Shown piece after piece: positions 16,233 through 29,331 of a DNA stretch of 64,000 nt. The notes under the pieces were generated by a model. That model saw only the letters and a program-made list of their open reading frames with translations. It was not told where the DNA came from and did no database searches. This DNA is from Streptomyces pseudovenezuelae (GTDB lineage: Bacteria > Actinomycetota > Actinomycetes > Streptomycetales > Streptomycetaceae), in assembly GCF_029892565.1 (NCBI RefSeq), contig NZ_JARXVH010000005.1, positions 558,001 through 622,000 of the forward strand, in the 5' to 3' direction. The position numbers and the translations under genes were made by a program. The stretch's first letter is position 1. Each line of letters begins with the position of its first letter.

Positions 16233-18155
16233 GTGCAGCCACAGGATGTCGCCCCGCGCCCCGCAGCTTCCGCCGCCGACCCGGTCGTCGATGTCGAGCA
16301 GGCCGAGGCCGCGCTCGTCGAGCACTACCCGCGCCTGGTCCGGCTCGCCTATCTGGTGCTGCCGCCGAGCCTGGGCCGTAACCGGCGCGTGGTGACCGCG
16401 CACTCCCTCGCCCAGCGCGCGCTGCCCAGGGGCCGGGCGTCGGCGGCCGCGGTGATCCCGGCCCAGTCCAAGGGCCGGGACGGCGATCCCGGGTACGCCT
16501 TCCTCCGCCTCCAGGTGCTGCGTACGGCGCTGGAGGCGGGCCTGCCGCTGCGGTTCACGGCGCTGCCCAAGCGGTCCCAGCTGCCGCCGCTGCTCCCCCA
16601 GGTGTGGGGCCTGCGGCTGTTCCCGCGCTCGGGCGGCGCCGACGAACTCGCCCTGGACCAGCGCCTGTCCGCCCTGTCCGGCCCGGCCCGCGCCGCCTAC
16701 GTACTGCGCGGCCTGGAGCGCCTCCCCGACGGTGACGTCGGCAAGGTCCTGACCGCCGCCGGGGTCGCCGACCCCGCGGCCGCCCTGCGCGAGGCCGACG
16801 AGGTGGCGGCGCAGTACGCGCTGCTCGGCTCCCCCGAGTTCGACCCCTGTGCGCTGCACGCCCGGCCCACCGACCTGATGCGGCGCCGCCAGCACGGCAA
16901 GGCCGCTCTGGCCGCCGCCGCGGCGCTCGCCGTGTGCGGAGCGCTGCTCGGCCTGCCCGGCGACGGCTGGGCCCCCGACGGCGCCGCCGCGCCCGTGTAC
17001 GCGCAGAACCCGGCCGCCGAGGCCGCCCTCGACCCGGCCAAGCTGACCAGGGTCGCGCCCACCGCGTGGGAGTCCGCCGCGCGCACCGACTTCTCCGTCT
17101 GGCCCGCCCGCGGCGACCTCACCGGCGACACGGGACTGCTGCGCCGCGCCCTCGCCGTCTGGGCCCGCCCCGGCGAGAGCGTCCAGGTCTCCGCGACCCC
17201 GGGCACCCCCTCCGGCGGCCCGGCCGGCCCGCCCCAGCTGCTGTACGCGGGGACCGTCGACAGCGCGCACGTGGTGATCCTCTACGACGGTCTGCGCATC
17301 GCCCGCTACGCCGAGCCCAGCGACGGCACCAAGGGTGCCGCCCTCGACTTCGCGCGCGTGGACGGCGCCGACCGCACCGAGGCGAGCGCGCTGGTGCTGG
17401 GCCGCGCCGACGGCAACGTGCGCTATCTGACGGCACCCTGGGTGACGAAGGCCGTCGAGCGGGACCTGATGAAGCCGAACGCGGGCACGATGGACCTCGA
17501 CCTGGCCGCCGGCATCACGGCGCCGATGGCCGGCCCGGCCCAGCAGACCGGCAACTGCACCTCGTGGAACGTGCTGCAGCTGACCGACGCCACCGGCACC
17601 CGGCTGCTGACCGACCTCGGTGAACTGATCCCGGCCCACCTCACCACCGGCCGCCCCGGCTCGACCCGGGAGGCCTCCGGCGCCGAGGCGCTGCGCACCT
17701 GGGCGCCGTACGCCTGCTCGCTGGGCGCGGTGCGCTCGGCGGGCGTGCGCACTGTCAATGCCTGGGCCTACGCCGACCAGTCGCTGCCCGACACGAGCGG
17801 GACCGCCCAGTGGGTGTGCACGCGCGCGGAGACCTGGCGGGGTGGCGGCACGCGCGTGCTGGCGCAGTTCCACACACCGGGCGGGGCGTACGGGGCGGTC
17901 GCGGCGAAGGCCGAGAACGTGGCCGCGTGCGGGGCGAAGGACCCGAACGTGCTGGCCGGGGTGTTGTGGAAGTCGGAGGCGGGCGGCTGGTACCTGCTCG
18001 CGGCCGGGAGCCGGGGGACCTCGGCGATCAGCGCGACGGGCGGCATCAGCGCCACCTCCCAGGGCGGCCTGCTGGCGGCACGGGCCGAGCAGGGCGCCCG
18101 CGCCGAGCTGAAGGGCACCCTGGCGGACGGGCGGTCGATCAGCGGGCTGCGGTAG
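16233..18155 (+). CDS. membrane protein with ECF-sigma-like cytoplasmic region and large extracytoplasmic domain
   Basis: A 640-residue protein. Residues about 20-60 (AALVEHYPRLVRLAYLVLPP) resemble region 2 of ECF sigma factors, and about 145-185 (LSALSGPARAAYVLRGLERL) resembles the start of region 4. A single hydrophobic segment around 222-240 is followed by about 400 residues that should lie outside, containing four or more Cys (TGNCTSWNV, PYACSLG, WVCTRAET, VAACGAKD). Key sigma residues for promoter melting are not evident, so it may be a degenerate sigma used as a scaffold or anti-sigma-like receptor. GTG 16233 is assumed; TTG 16224 would add three residues. Function unknown. Confidence 0.72.
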   Translation: MQPQDVAPRPAASAADPVVDVEQAEAALVEHYPRLVRLAYLVLPPSLGRNRRVVTAHSLAQRALPRGRASAAAVIPAQSKGRDGDPGYAFLRLQVLRTALEAGLPLRFTALPKRSQLPPLLPQVWGLRLFPRSGGADELALDQRLSALSGPARAAYVLRGLERLPDGDVGKVLTAAGVADPAAALREADEVAAQYALLGSPEFDPCALHARPTDLMRRRQHGKAALAAAAALAVCGALLGLPGDGWAPDGAAAPVYAQNPAAEAALDPAKLTRVAPTAWESAARTDFSVWPARGDLTGDTGLLRRALAVWARPGESVQVSATPGTPSGGPAGPPQLLYAGTVDSAHVVILYDGLRIARYAEPSDGTKGAALDFARVDGADRTEASALVLGRADGNVRYLTAPWVTKAVERDLMKPNAGTMDLDLAAGITAPMAGPAQQTGNCTSWNVLQLTDATGTRLLTDLGELIPAHLTTGRPGSTREASGAEALRTWAPYACSLGAVRSAGVRTVNAWAYADQSLPDTSGTAQWVCTRAETWRGGGTRVLAQFHTPGGAYGAVAAKAENVAACGAKDPNVLAGVLWKSEAGGWYLLAAGSRGTSAISATGGISATSQGGLLAARAEQGARAELKGTLADGRSISGLR

Positions 18156-18243
18156 AAGGCTGCCGAGGGGCTGGGAGGCCGGCCTGCAGGCGCTAGCTGA
18201 CACTCGCGTCAACAAGTCCCCGCAGGAGGGTTCCTCTGGGACT

Positions 18244-18263
18244 TACTCGTCAGTACATTGACG
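18244..18263. promoter_or_regulatory. dyads in front of the diiron/reductase/TetR cluster
   Basis: TACT-CGTC-AGTA (18244-18255) overlaps CGTCA-GTACAT-TGACG (18248-18263), directly before ATG 18266. The position would block transcription or initiation. The TetR gene two ORFs downstream is the natural candidate binder; this is inference. Confidence 0.45.
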
Positions 18264-18265
18264 CC

Positions 18266-19132
18266 ATGTCTAACACGCCGCTCAAGGCCCGGAACGTGTC
18301 GTTCTCCTGGGAGGACACGCCCCTGCACTGGGTGCCGGGCGATCCGTTCACCACGCACACCATCAACGTGCTGCATCTGCTGCTGCCGGCCGGTGAGCGG
18401 TGGTTCGTGCATGTGTACAAGCAGGTGCTGCCGTACATCCGGGACGAGCGGCTGCGCGAGGACGTCATCGGGTTCATCGGGCAGGAGGCGATGCACTCGC
18501 AGGCGCACGACGAGGTGCTGCCCCATCTGCGGGAGCAGGGGCTCGATCCGACGCCGTACACCGCGCAGGTCGACTGGCTCTTCGAGAAGCTGCTGGGCGA
18601 CCGGACACTGCCGCCCGGCCGGGCCCGCAAGTGGTGGCTGCTTGAGCGGGTCGCGATCATCGCGGCGATAGAGCACTACACGGCGTTCCTCGGCAACTGG
18701 GTGCTGAACGCCGAGGAGCTGGACCGGCGCGGCGCCGATCCGACCATGCTGGACCTGCTGCGCTGGCACGGCGCGGAGGAGGTCGAGCACCGGTCCGTCG
18801 CCTTCGACCTGTTCACGCATCTCGACGGGGACTACCGGCGCCGGGCGCGGACCTGGGCCACGGCGTTCGGGGCGCTGGTGTTCCTGTGGCAGCGCGGGGC
18901 CCGCTTCTTCATGGCGAACGACCCGACGCTCGTCGACGGCAAGGCGTCCTTCAAGGAGTTCTATCTGCGCGGCAGGCGTGGCACGCTGCCCGCGACCGGA
19001 GACATGCTCCGGTCCATACCGCGCTATCTCAGCCGCGCCTACCACCCCTCCCAGGAGGGCTCCACGCAGCAGGCGCTCGCCTATCTGGCCTCCTCCCCCG
19101 CGGCCACGGCGGCCGAGAAGAGGGCCGCGTGA
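18266..19132 (+). CDS. predicted diiron 'metal-dependent hydrolase' (PF10118 type)
   Basis: A 288-residue helical protein of the family usually labelled metal-dependent hydrolase. The visible ligand set is Glu74-x2-His77 with His81 in GQEAMHSQAHDE, Glu136-His137 in AIEHYTA, and Glu172-x2-His175 in EEVEHRS. Two ExxH motifs on separate helices are the signature of a ferritin-like diiron site, so an oxygenase or desaturase-like reaction is as likely as hydrolysis. Its stop overlaps the start of a 2Fe-2S flavoreductase (ATGA), a natural electron donor. No signal peptide is seen. The substrate is unknown; a lipid is plausible. Confidence 0.85.
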   Translation: MSNTPLKARNVSFSWEDTPLHWVPGDPFTTHTINVLHLLLPAGERWFVHVYKQVLPYIRDERLREDVIGFIGQEAMHSQAHDEVLPHLREQGLDPTPYTAQVDWLFEKLLGDRTLPPGRARKWWLLERVAIIAAIEHYTAFLGNWVLNAEELDRRGADPTMLDLLRWHGAEEVEHRSVAFDLFTHLDGDYRRRARTWATAFGALVFLWQRGARFFMANDPTLVDGKASFKEFYLRGRRGTLPATGDMLRSIPRYLSRAYHPSQEGSTQQALAYLASSPAATAAEKRAA

Positions 19133-20178
19133 TGCCGAAGCCGCTCGGTGTCGCGGCCGTCGCGGGGGCCGCCCTGCTCGTGCGGCGGGCGATGCGCCGC
19201 CGGATCCAGGCCTCGCCGCTGTGGCCGATGCCGGCGCTGGAGCGGCCGGTCTCCGGGCAGCCGCGTTCCCGGGCGCTCAGGCTGCTGGTCGCCGGGCACG
19301 AGACGGTGGCCGACGGGGTCGTACAACTGCGCTTGGAAGGACGGGACTTGCCGCGCTGGGAGCCGGGCGCGCATCTCGATCTGGTGCTGCCCTCGGGGCT
19401 GGTGCGGCAGTACTCGCTGTGCGGCGATCCGGAGGACACCTCGTCGTACACCGTCGCCACCCGGCTGGTCGAGGACGGGCGGGGCGGTTCGCGCGAGGTG
19501 CACGAACAGGTGTGGGAGGGCATGGAGTTGGAGGTGCGGGGGCCGCGGAACCGCTTCCCGCTCGTCGACGCGCCGGCCCATGTCTTCGTGGCCGGCGGTA
19601 TCGGGATCACGCCCGTGCTGCCGATGCTGCGGGCGCTCGGGGACGGTGCCGAGTGGCGGTTGCTGTACTGCGGGCGGACGCGCGCGTCGATGCCGTTCCT
19701 GGAGGAGATCGAGAAGCTGGGCAAGGGGGGCGGCCGGGTCACCGTCGTCGCGGAGGACGAGTCCGGACTGCCGGACCTGGACGGGCAGTTGGCTGATATC
19801 CCCGAGGACGCCGCCGTCTACTGCTGCGGGCCGGAGGAGCTGATGGCGGCCGTGGCCGAGCGGGTCCCGCGGGTCCGTCTGGAGCGCTTCGCGCCCCGCC
19901 TGTCCGCCGACGGCAACAGTGCCTTCGAGGTCGAACTCCGGCGCAGCGGACGGACGTTGACCGTGCCCGCCGATTCGACCGTGCTGGCCGCCGTACGTGC
20001 CGAGCTGCCCGACACGGCGTACTCCTGCGCACAAGGGTTCTGCGGGACCTGTCAACAGCGGGTGCTGGAAGGGGAGGTGGACCATCGGGACGAGTTGCTG
20101 ACGGACGCGGAGCGGGCCGACTCGATGCTCATCTGCGTGTCGCGTGCGCGAAGTGATCGTCTCGTGTTGGATATGTGA
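19132..20178 (+). CDS. PDR/VanB-type 2Fe-2S flavin oxidoreductase
   Basis: A 348-residue reductase that passes electrons from NAD(P)H through flavin to a plant-type 2Fe-2S cluster. After an N-terminal extension of about 50 residues come the flavin-binding RQYSLCGDPED, the nucleotide-binding VAGGIGITPVLPML, the NAD region YCCGPEELM and the C-terminal ferredoxin domain with CAQGFCGTC plus the fourth ligand in MLICVSRA. It overlaps the upstream diiron gene by one base, implying equimolar expression and a two-component oxygenase. ATG 19132 is the only start fitting the overlap. Confidence 0.92.
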   Translation: MPKPLGVAAVAGAALLVRRAMRRRIQASPLWPMPALERPVSGQPRSRALRLLVAGHETVADGVVQLRLEGRDLPRWEPGAHLDLVLPSGLVRQYSLCGDPEDTSSYTVATRLVEDGRGGSREVHEQVWEGMELEVRGPRNRFPLVDAPAHVFVAGGIGITPVLPMLRALGDGAEWRLLYCGRTRASMPFLEEIEKLGKGGGRVTVVAEDESGLPDLDGQLADIPEDAAVYCCGPEELMAAVAERVPRVRLERFAPRLSADGNSAFEVELRRSGRTLTVPADSTVLAAVRAELPDTAYSCAQGFCGTCQQRVLEGEVDHRDELLTDAERADSMLICVSRARSDRLVLDM

Positions 20179-20234
20179 GCACGCCCGGCCGGACCGGCCC
20201 GTTCCCGGCTGGATCCGATCGGTAAGGTGTTCGC

Positions 20235-20924
20235 ATGACTACCGGGGTACGCCGCAGAATGGGAGTCGAGGAGCGGCGGCAGCAGTTGATCGGCGTCGCC
20301 CTCGAACTGTTCAGCCAACGCTCGCCCGACGATGTGTCCATCGACGAGATAGCTTCGGCCGCGGGCATCTCGCGCCCGCTTGTCTACCACTACTTCCCCG
20401 GCAAACTCAGCCTGTACGAGGCCGCGTTGAAGCGGGCCTCGGAGGATCTGGCGGCCCGGTTCGCCGAACCGCAGGAGGGTCCGCTCGGCAACCGGCTGCT
20501 GCGGGTGATGCGCCGGTTCTTCGACTTCGTCGACGACCACGGGCCCGGCTTCTCGGCGTTGATGCGCGGCGGCCCGGCCGTCGGCTCGTCGGCGACGAAC
20601 GCGCTCGTGGATTCCGTACGGCAGGCCGCCTACGAGCAGATCCTGTCGCATCTGGGCGTCGAGGATCCGCCCGCGCGGCTGGAACTGGTCGTCCGTTCCT
20701 GGATCTCGCTCGCCGAGTCGACCGCGCTGATCTGGCTGGACGGACGGCGCATCCCGCGCGGTGAGTTGGAGGCGCAGCTCGTGCACGACTTCGCCGCGCT
20801 GGCGGCGGTGAGCGCGGCCTACGACGACGAAATGGCCGGGCTGGTACGTGAGATGGCGCTGGGAGAGCCGGCCGACAGCCCGTTCACCGAACTGGCCACC
20901 CGGCTCATCGCCCTTGCCTCCTGA
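20235..20924 (+). CDS. TetR family transcriptional regulator
   Basis: A 229-residue TetR repressor. The helix-turn-helix is at about residues 20-60: LIGVALELFSQRSPDDVS, IDEIASAAGISRPLVYHYF, with the typical FPGKLSLYEAAL following. The C-terminal ligand domain is all-helical and unassigned. It lies 56 bases after the reductase gene on the same strand, so it probably controls the diiron/reductase operon through the dyads at 18244-18263. It ends six bases from the convergent tautomerase gene. Confidence 0.9.
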   Translation: MTTGVRRRMGVEERRQQLIGVALELFSQRSPDDVSIDEIASAAGISRPLVYHYFPGKLSLYEAALKRASEDLAARFAEPQEGPLGNRLLRVMRRFFDFVDDHGPGFSALMRGGPAVGSSATNALVDSVRQAAYEQILSHLGVEDPPARLELVVRSWISLAESTALIWLDGRRIPRGELEAQLVHDFAALAAVSAAYDDEMAGLVREMALGEPADSPFTELATRLIALAS

Positions 20925-20930
20925 GCGGGC

Positions 20931-21287
20931 TCAGCGCTCGAACTTGCGGTAGGAGGCGTCGAGTTCGCGGACCTCGGCGGAGGCGTGCAGCACGAATCCG
21001 TCGTCCTCGATGTACTTGCGCAGCAGCTCCAGCACCGCCTCCGTGAGCTTGGCCTTGGTCTCGTCGGTGCGGCCGGCGAGCAGGCCGATGGTGACGTGGA
21101 TGATCGCGTGCCCGGCGTCCAGCGGGTCCTCGTAGCCGAACGCGGTGACGGTGCTCTCCCGGAACTGGGTCTTGCACGCCTCCGGCTTGGCGGCCGCGAT
21201 CTCGACCGTCGCGGCGTGCAGGTCCCGGGCGAATCCCTCCTGGTCGAAGAAGAGGGCGGCCGAGTGGTCGACGGTGATCTGCGGCAT
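20931..21287 (-). CDS. 5-carboxymethyl-2-hydroxymuconate isomerase-like tautomerase
   Basis: A 118-residue protein beginning MPQITVDHSA. The N-terminal Pro, exposed after Met removal, is the catalytic base of the tautomerase superfamily, and length and sequence match the CHMI (HpaF-like) branch. That enzyme isomerises a muconate in homoprotocatechuate degradation, but no other pathway gene is nearby, so the true substrate may differ. GGGGAG precedes ATG 21287. It lies 33 bases after the REC-SpoIIE phosphatase stop, with no terminator visible between. Confidence 0.85.
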   Translation of the reverse strand: MPQITVDHSAALFFDQEGFARDLHAATVEIAAAKPEACKTQFRESTVTAFGYEDPLDAGHAIIHVTIGLLAGRTDETKAKLTEAVLELLRKYIEDDGFVLHASAEVRELDASYRKFER

Positions 21288-21320
21288 GGGTACTCCCCGT
21301 TCTAAGGTGTCGGGCCCACC

Positions 21321-22943
21321 CTATTTCGTCAGGCGCAGGGCCAGCATGGCGATGTCGTCCTCGCGGTCGTGGCCGAAGGAGGCGAGCAGGGTGTCGCAGA
21401 GGGCGTCCAGGCCGGGCAGGGCGCCGGAGGCGGCGGCCCGGAGCTGTTCCATCGAGACCTCCAGGTCGACGCCCCGGGTCTCGATCAGACCGTCGGTGAT
21501 CATCAGGAGCCGGTCGCCGCGCTCCAGGAACAGCTCGGTGGGCGTCGGGTGCGGCAGGCCGAGGCCCAGCAGCGGGCCGGAGGCCTTGGCGTACTCGGCG
21601 CTGCCGCTGTCCCGCAGGATCAGCGGCGGGATGTGCCCGGCGTTGGCGATCCGGATCCGCCCGGTGCCGGGGTCGAGCTGGACCAGGCAGACGGTGGCCG
21701 TCAGCTCCGGGTGATAGCGCCGCAGCATCCGGTCCAGGCGCTCGGCGAGCACGGCCGGGTCGCTCTCCTCGACGCAGTAGGCGCGCAGCGCGTGCCGTAT
21801 CTCGACCATCACGGTGGCCGCGTCCAGCGAGTGCCCGACGACGTCGCCGACCGCGGCGAGGACACCGTCGTCCAGGCGCAGCGCGGCGTAGAAGTCGCCG
21901 CCGATCTCGGTCTCCCGGGAGGCGGGCACGTATCGCACGGAGACGTTGATGCCCGGCAGCTCGGGCAGCTTGTGCGGGCGGGGCAGGAAGCTGTGCTGGA
22001 GGGTGAGGGCGACATGCCGCTCGACCTGGTACATGAGCAGCGGTTCGGCGGCCAGCGCGGTGGCCTGGGCGAGCTGGGCCAGCAGGGCCTCGCCCTCGGG
22101 GCCCAGGCGGCGCATCCCGCGTGCGGGCGCGGCCAGGCAGACCGGGGCGCGGCCGTCCTGGGTGAGGACCAGCGCGAGGCGGGCGTCGTGCTGCACGCCC
22201 GGCCGGAAGAAGCCGGTCGGCCACAGCGGCGCGGGCACGGTGGTGAGCTGCACGTCGGACTGGCCCCGGGTGAGCCGGCGCAGCAGCGCGGACACGGCCC
22301 GGTGGGCGCCCTCGTCGGGCAGGGCGACGGCGGTGCGGTCCCGTGACAGGCCGCGGTAGAGCTGGTCGTCCTGGTCGAGGACGAAGACGGCGGCCGGGGT
22401 GCCGGTCAGCCGGGCCGCGCCGTCGGCCGCCGCGTCGGCGAGTTCCTGCGGGGAGCGCGCCGACTGGATGGCGACGATCGTCTCCGACTGCAGCGTCAGC
22501 CGCCGCACCAGCGCCTGGTTGTCGGCCCGCAGCCGCGCGGAGCGCACGGCGGCCCGGACGACCGCCTCGATCTCCTCGGGCTCGGCGGGCACCGTCAGAT
22601 ACGCCTCGTCGCCGGTGTCCAGCCCCTGGCAGCGGATGGCCGGGGCCACGAGCGCGGCCGAGAAGTGCACGACGGGAATGCCCGCCGTGTGCGGCCGCTC
22701 CTTGAACCGGCGGCACAGCTCGAAGCCGCTCATGTCCGGCAGGCCCACATCGACCAGGGCCACATCGGGCAGGGTGCCCTTGCGCTGCCGCTCCGCCAGT
22801 TCGTCGAGGGCCTCGCCACCACTGGCCACGGCGACGACCCGGTGGCCGGCCCGGCTCAGTACCGAGCCCATGGCATACCGGCTGGCGGCCACGTCGTCCA
22901 CGACCATGACCGTCGTACCTGTCGGCTTCTCGTCGACGTCCAT
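21321..22943 (-). CDS. response-regulator/PP2C (SpoIIE) fusion phosphatase
   Basis: A 540-residue signalling protein. An N-terminal receiver domain (about 10-130) has the acidic pair Asp16-Asp17 and phospho-acceptor Asp65 in VALVDVGLPDMSG. A GAF-like middle (about 150-300) follows, and the C-terminal SpoIIE/PP2C domain (about 320-540) carries EIGGDFYAAL, GDVVGHSLDAA and REDDIAMLALR with the metal-binding Asp residues intact. Such proteins dephosphorylate anti-sigma-factor antagonists when the receiver is phosphorylated. No histidine kinase or antagonist/anti-sigma gene is adjacent, so the partners are encoded elsewhere. Confidence 0.9.
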   Translation of the reverse strand: MDVDEKPTGTTVMVVDDVAASRYAMGSVLSRAGHRVVAVASGGEALDELAERQRKGTLPDVALVDVGLPDMSGFELCRRFKERPHTAGIPVVHFSAALVAPAIRCQGLDTGDEAYLTVPAEPEEIEAVVRAAVRSARLRADNQALVRRLTLQSETIVAIQSARSPQELADAAADGAARLTGTPAAVFVLDQDDQLYRGLSRDRTAVALPDEGAHRAVSALLRRLTRGQSDVQLTTVPAPLWPTGFFRPGVQHDARLALVLTQDGRAPVCLAAPARGMRRLGPEGEALLAQLAQATALAAEPLLMYQVERHVALTLQHSFLPRPHKLPELPGINVSVRYVPASRETEIGGDFYAALRLDDGVLAAVGDVVGHSLDAATVMVEIRHALRAYCVEESDPAVLAERLDRMLRRYHPELTATVCLVQLDPGTGRIRIANAGHIPPLILRDSGSAEYAKASGPLLGLGLPHPTPTELFLERGDRLLMITDGLIETRGVDLEVSMEQLRAAASGALPGLDALCDTLLASFGHDREDDIAMLALRLTK

Positions 22944-22966
22944 CTGCCCCGCCTTGGACCCTTACC

Positions 22967-22999
22967 GTGGGGCAGACCCGGGTTCAAGGTCTGCCCCAC
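22967..22999 (-). terminator. terminator downstream of the amylopullulanase gene
   Basis: GTGGGGCAGACC (22967-22978) pairs exactly with GGTCTGCCCCAC (22988-22999). It lies between the amylopullulanase stop and the next gene on the same strand and should end the former's transcript. Confidence 0.75.
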
Positions 23000-23012
23000 C
23001 AAGGTAATGCCC

Positions 23013-28442
<5,430 letters not shown>

Positions 28443-28506
28443 AGGCGTGAACTCCTTGCGATGACGACTCAGTCGGGTCCGACCCCGGCGTGACCGTATC
28501 GCCGAC

Positions 28507-28560
28507 GCAAGGGTTGCAGCAATAGGCGTGAAAGCTGCGGAAAGAACTTTCAGCGCAGGC
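28507..28560 (-). promoter_or_regulatory. maltose-regulon-like repeats in the amylopullulanase promoter
   Basis: On the coding strand the segment reads GCTGAAAGTTCTTTC (28553-28540, with the dyad GAAAG-AA-CTTTC), then GCTGCAA and CTTGC (28520-28507). The same CTTGC/TGCAA half-sites recur before the alpha-amylase gene and between malE and malR, so MalR is the likely binder. Confidence 0.5.
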
Positions 28561-28661
28561 GGGAGATTTTCCTGCGAACTCCTCCGAACAAAACCGCCGC
28601 ACCGCGCATCGAACCTTGTGTAGGGGAACAGAGGAACGAGCAGGAGCGGAGCACCATCACC

Positions 28662-29264
28662 ATGAACGAGCACCCGAACACCACCGACCGGACCGGCACC
28701 GCCAAGCACCGCGCCAACCGCAGGTTCGGCCGCCCGGTGCTCGCCGTGGCCGCCGTCGCAGGACTGGGACTCGCGGCCTGGGCCGGTACCGCACAGGCCG
28801 CGACCCCCAGCGCCACGAGCGCCGCGAAGGCCACTCCGACCTGCTCCGCCGGCGCGCTCAAGGCGTCCTTCGGCAAGCAGCTCGCCGGCGGCATGAACCA
28901 CCAGGGCGTCGTCATCACCCTGCGCAACCTCAGCGGCAAGACCTGCGCGCTGCGCGGCTACCCCGGCCTGGGCCTGGAAAACTCCGCGCACAAGAAGCTC
29001 ACGGCCCACACCCACTGGGGCAACACCTGGTACGCGCACAACCCCGGGAAGAAGACCCTCACCCTCAAGGACGGCCAGAGCGCCGAGGCGGTCGTCGCCT
29101 GGACCCACGCCAACACCGGCACCTCGGGCGCGGTGCATGCCTCCTACCTGGAGATCACCCCGCCGGCCGCCACCCAGCACAAGACGCTGGCCTTCCCCCG
29201 CTGGGTCGACCACGGCGACCTCTCCGTCACGGCGTTCGCCAAGCACATCAACGTCACGTCCTGA
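28662..29264 (+). CDS. secreted DUF4232 domain-containing protein
   Basis: A 200-residue exported protein. A basic N-terminus and hydrophobic segment end at a likely cleavage site after AQAATP (about residue 46). The mature part is a DUF4232 domain, recognised from CSAGALKASF near its start and the conserved MNHQGVVITLRNLSGKTCAL RGYPG region, with a Cys pair likely to form a disulfide. Function is unknown; members are abundant secreted proteins of actinobacteria. It is divergent from the amylopullulanase and convergent with the alpha-amylase, and is the only plus-strand gene within the glucan island. Confidence 0.85.
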   Translation: MNEHPNTTDRTGTAKHRANRRFGRPVLAVAAVAGLGLAAWAGTAQAATPSATSAAKATPTCSAGALKASFGKQLAGGMNHQGVVITLRNLSGKTCALRGYPGLGLENSAHKKLTAHTHWGNTWYAHNPGKKTLTLKDGQSAEAVVAWTHANTGTSGAVHASYLEITPPAATQHKTLAFPRWVDHGDLSVTAFAKHINVTS

Positions 29265-29279
29265 CCTCCGCGGCACCGC

Positions 29280-29312
29280 CGGCGGGGGTGCCCCGGACTC
29301 GCACCCCCGCCG
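29280..29312. terminator. bidirectional terminator between DUF4232 and amylase genes
   Basis: CGGCGGGGGTGC (29280-29291) pairs exactly with GCACCCCCGCCG (29301-29312) around a nine-base loop, between two convergent stops. Confidence 0.85.
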
Positions 29313-29331
29313 CCCATCCGATCCGTACAGC

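Noticed and set aside
28540..28551. GAAAG-AA-CTTTC taken alone as an independent operator
   Set aside because: It overlaps the larger set of maltose-type repeats before the amylopullulanase, so I treat it as part of that region.
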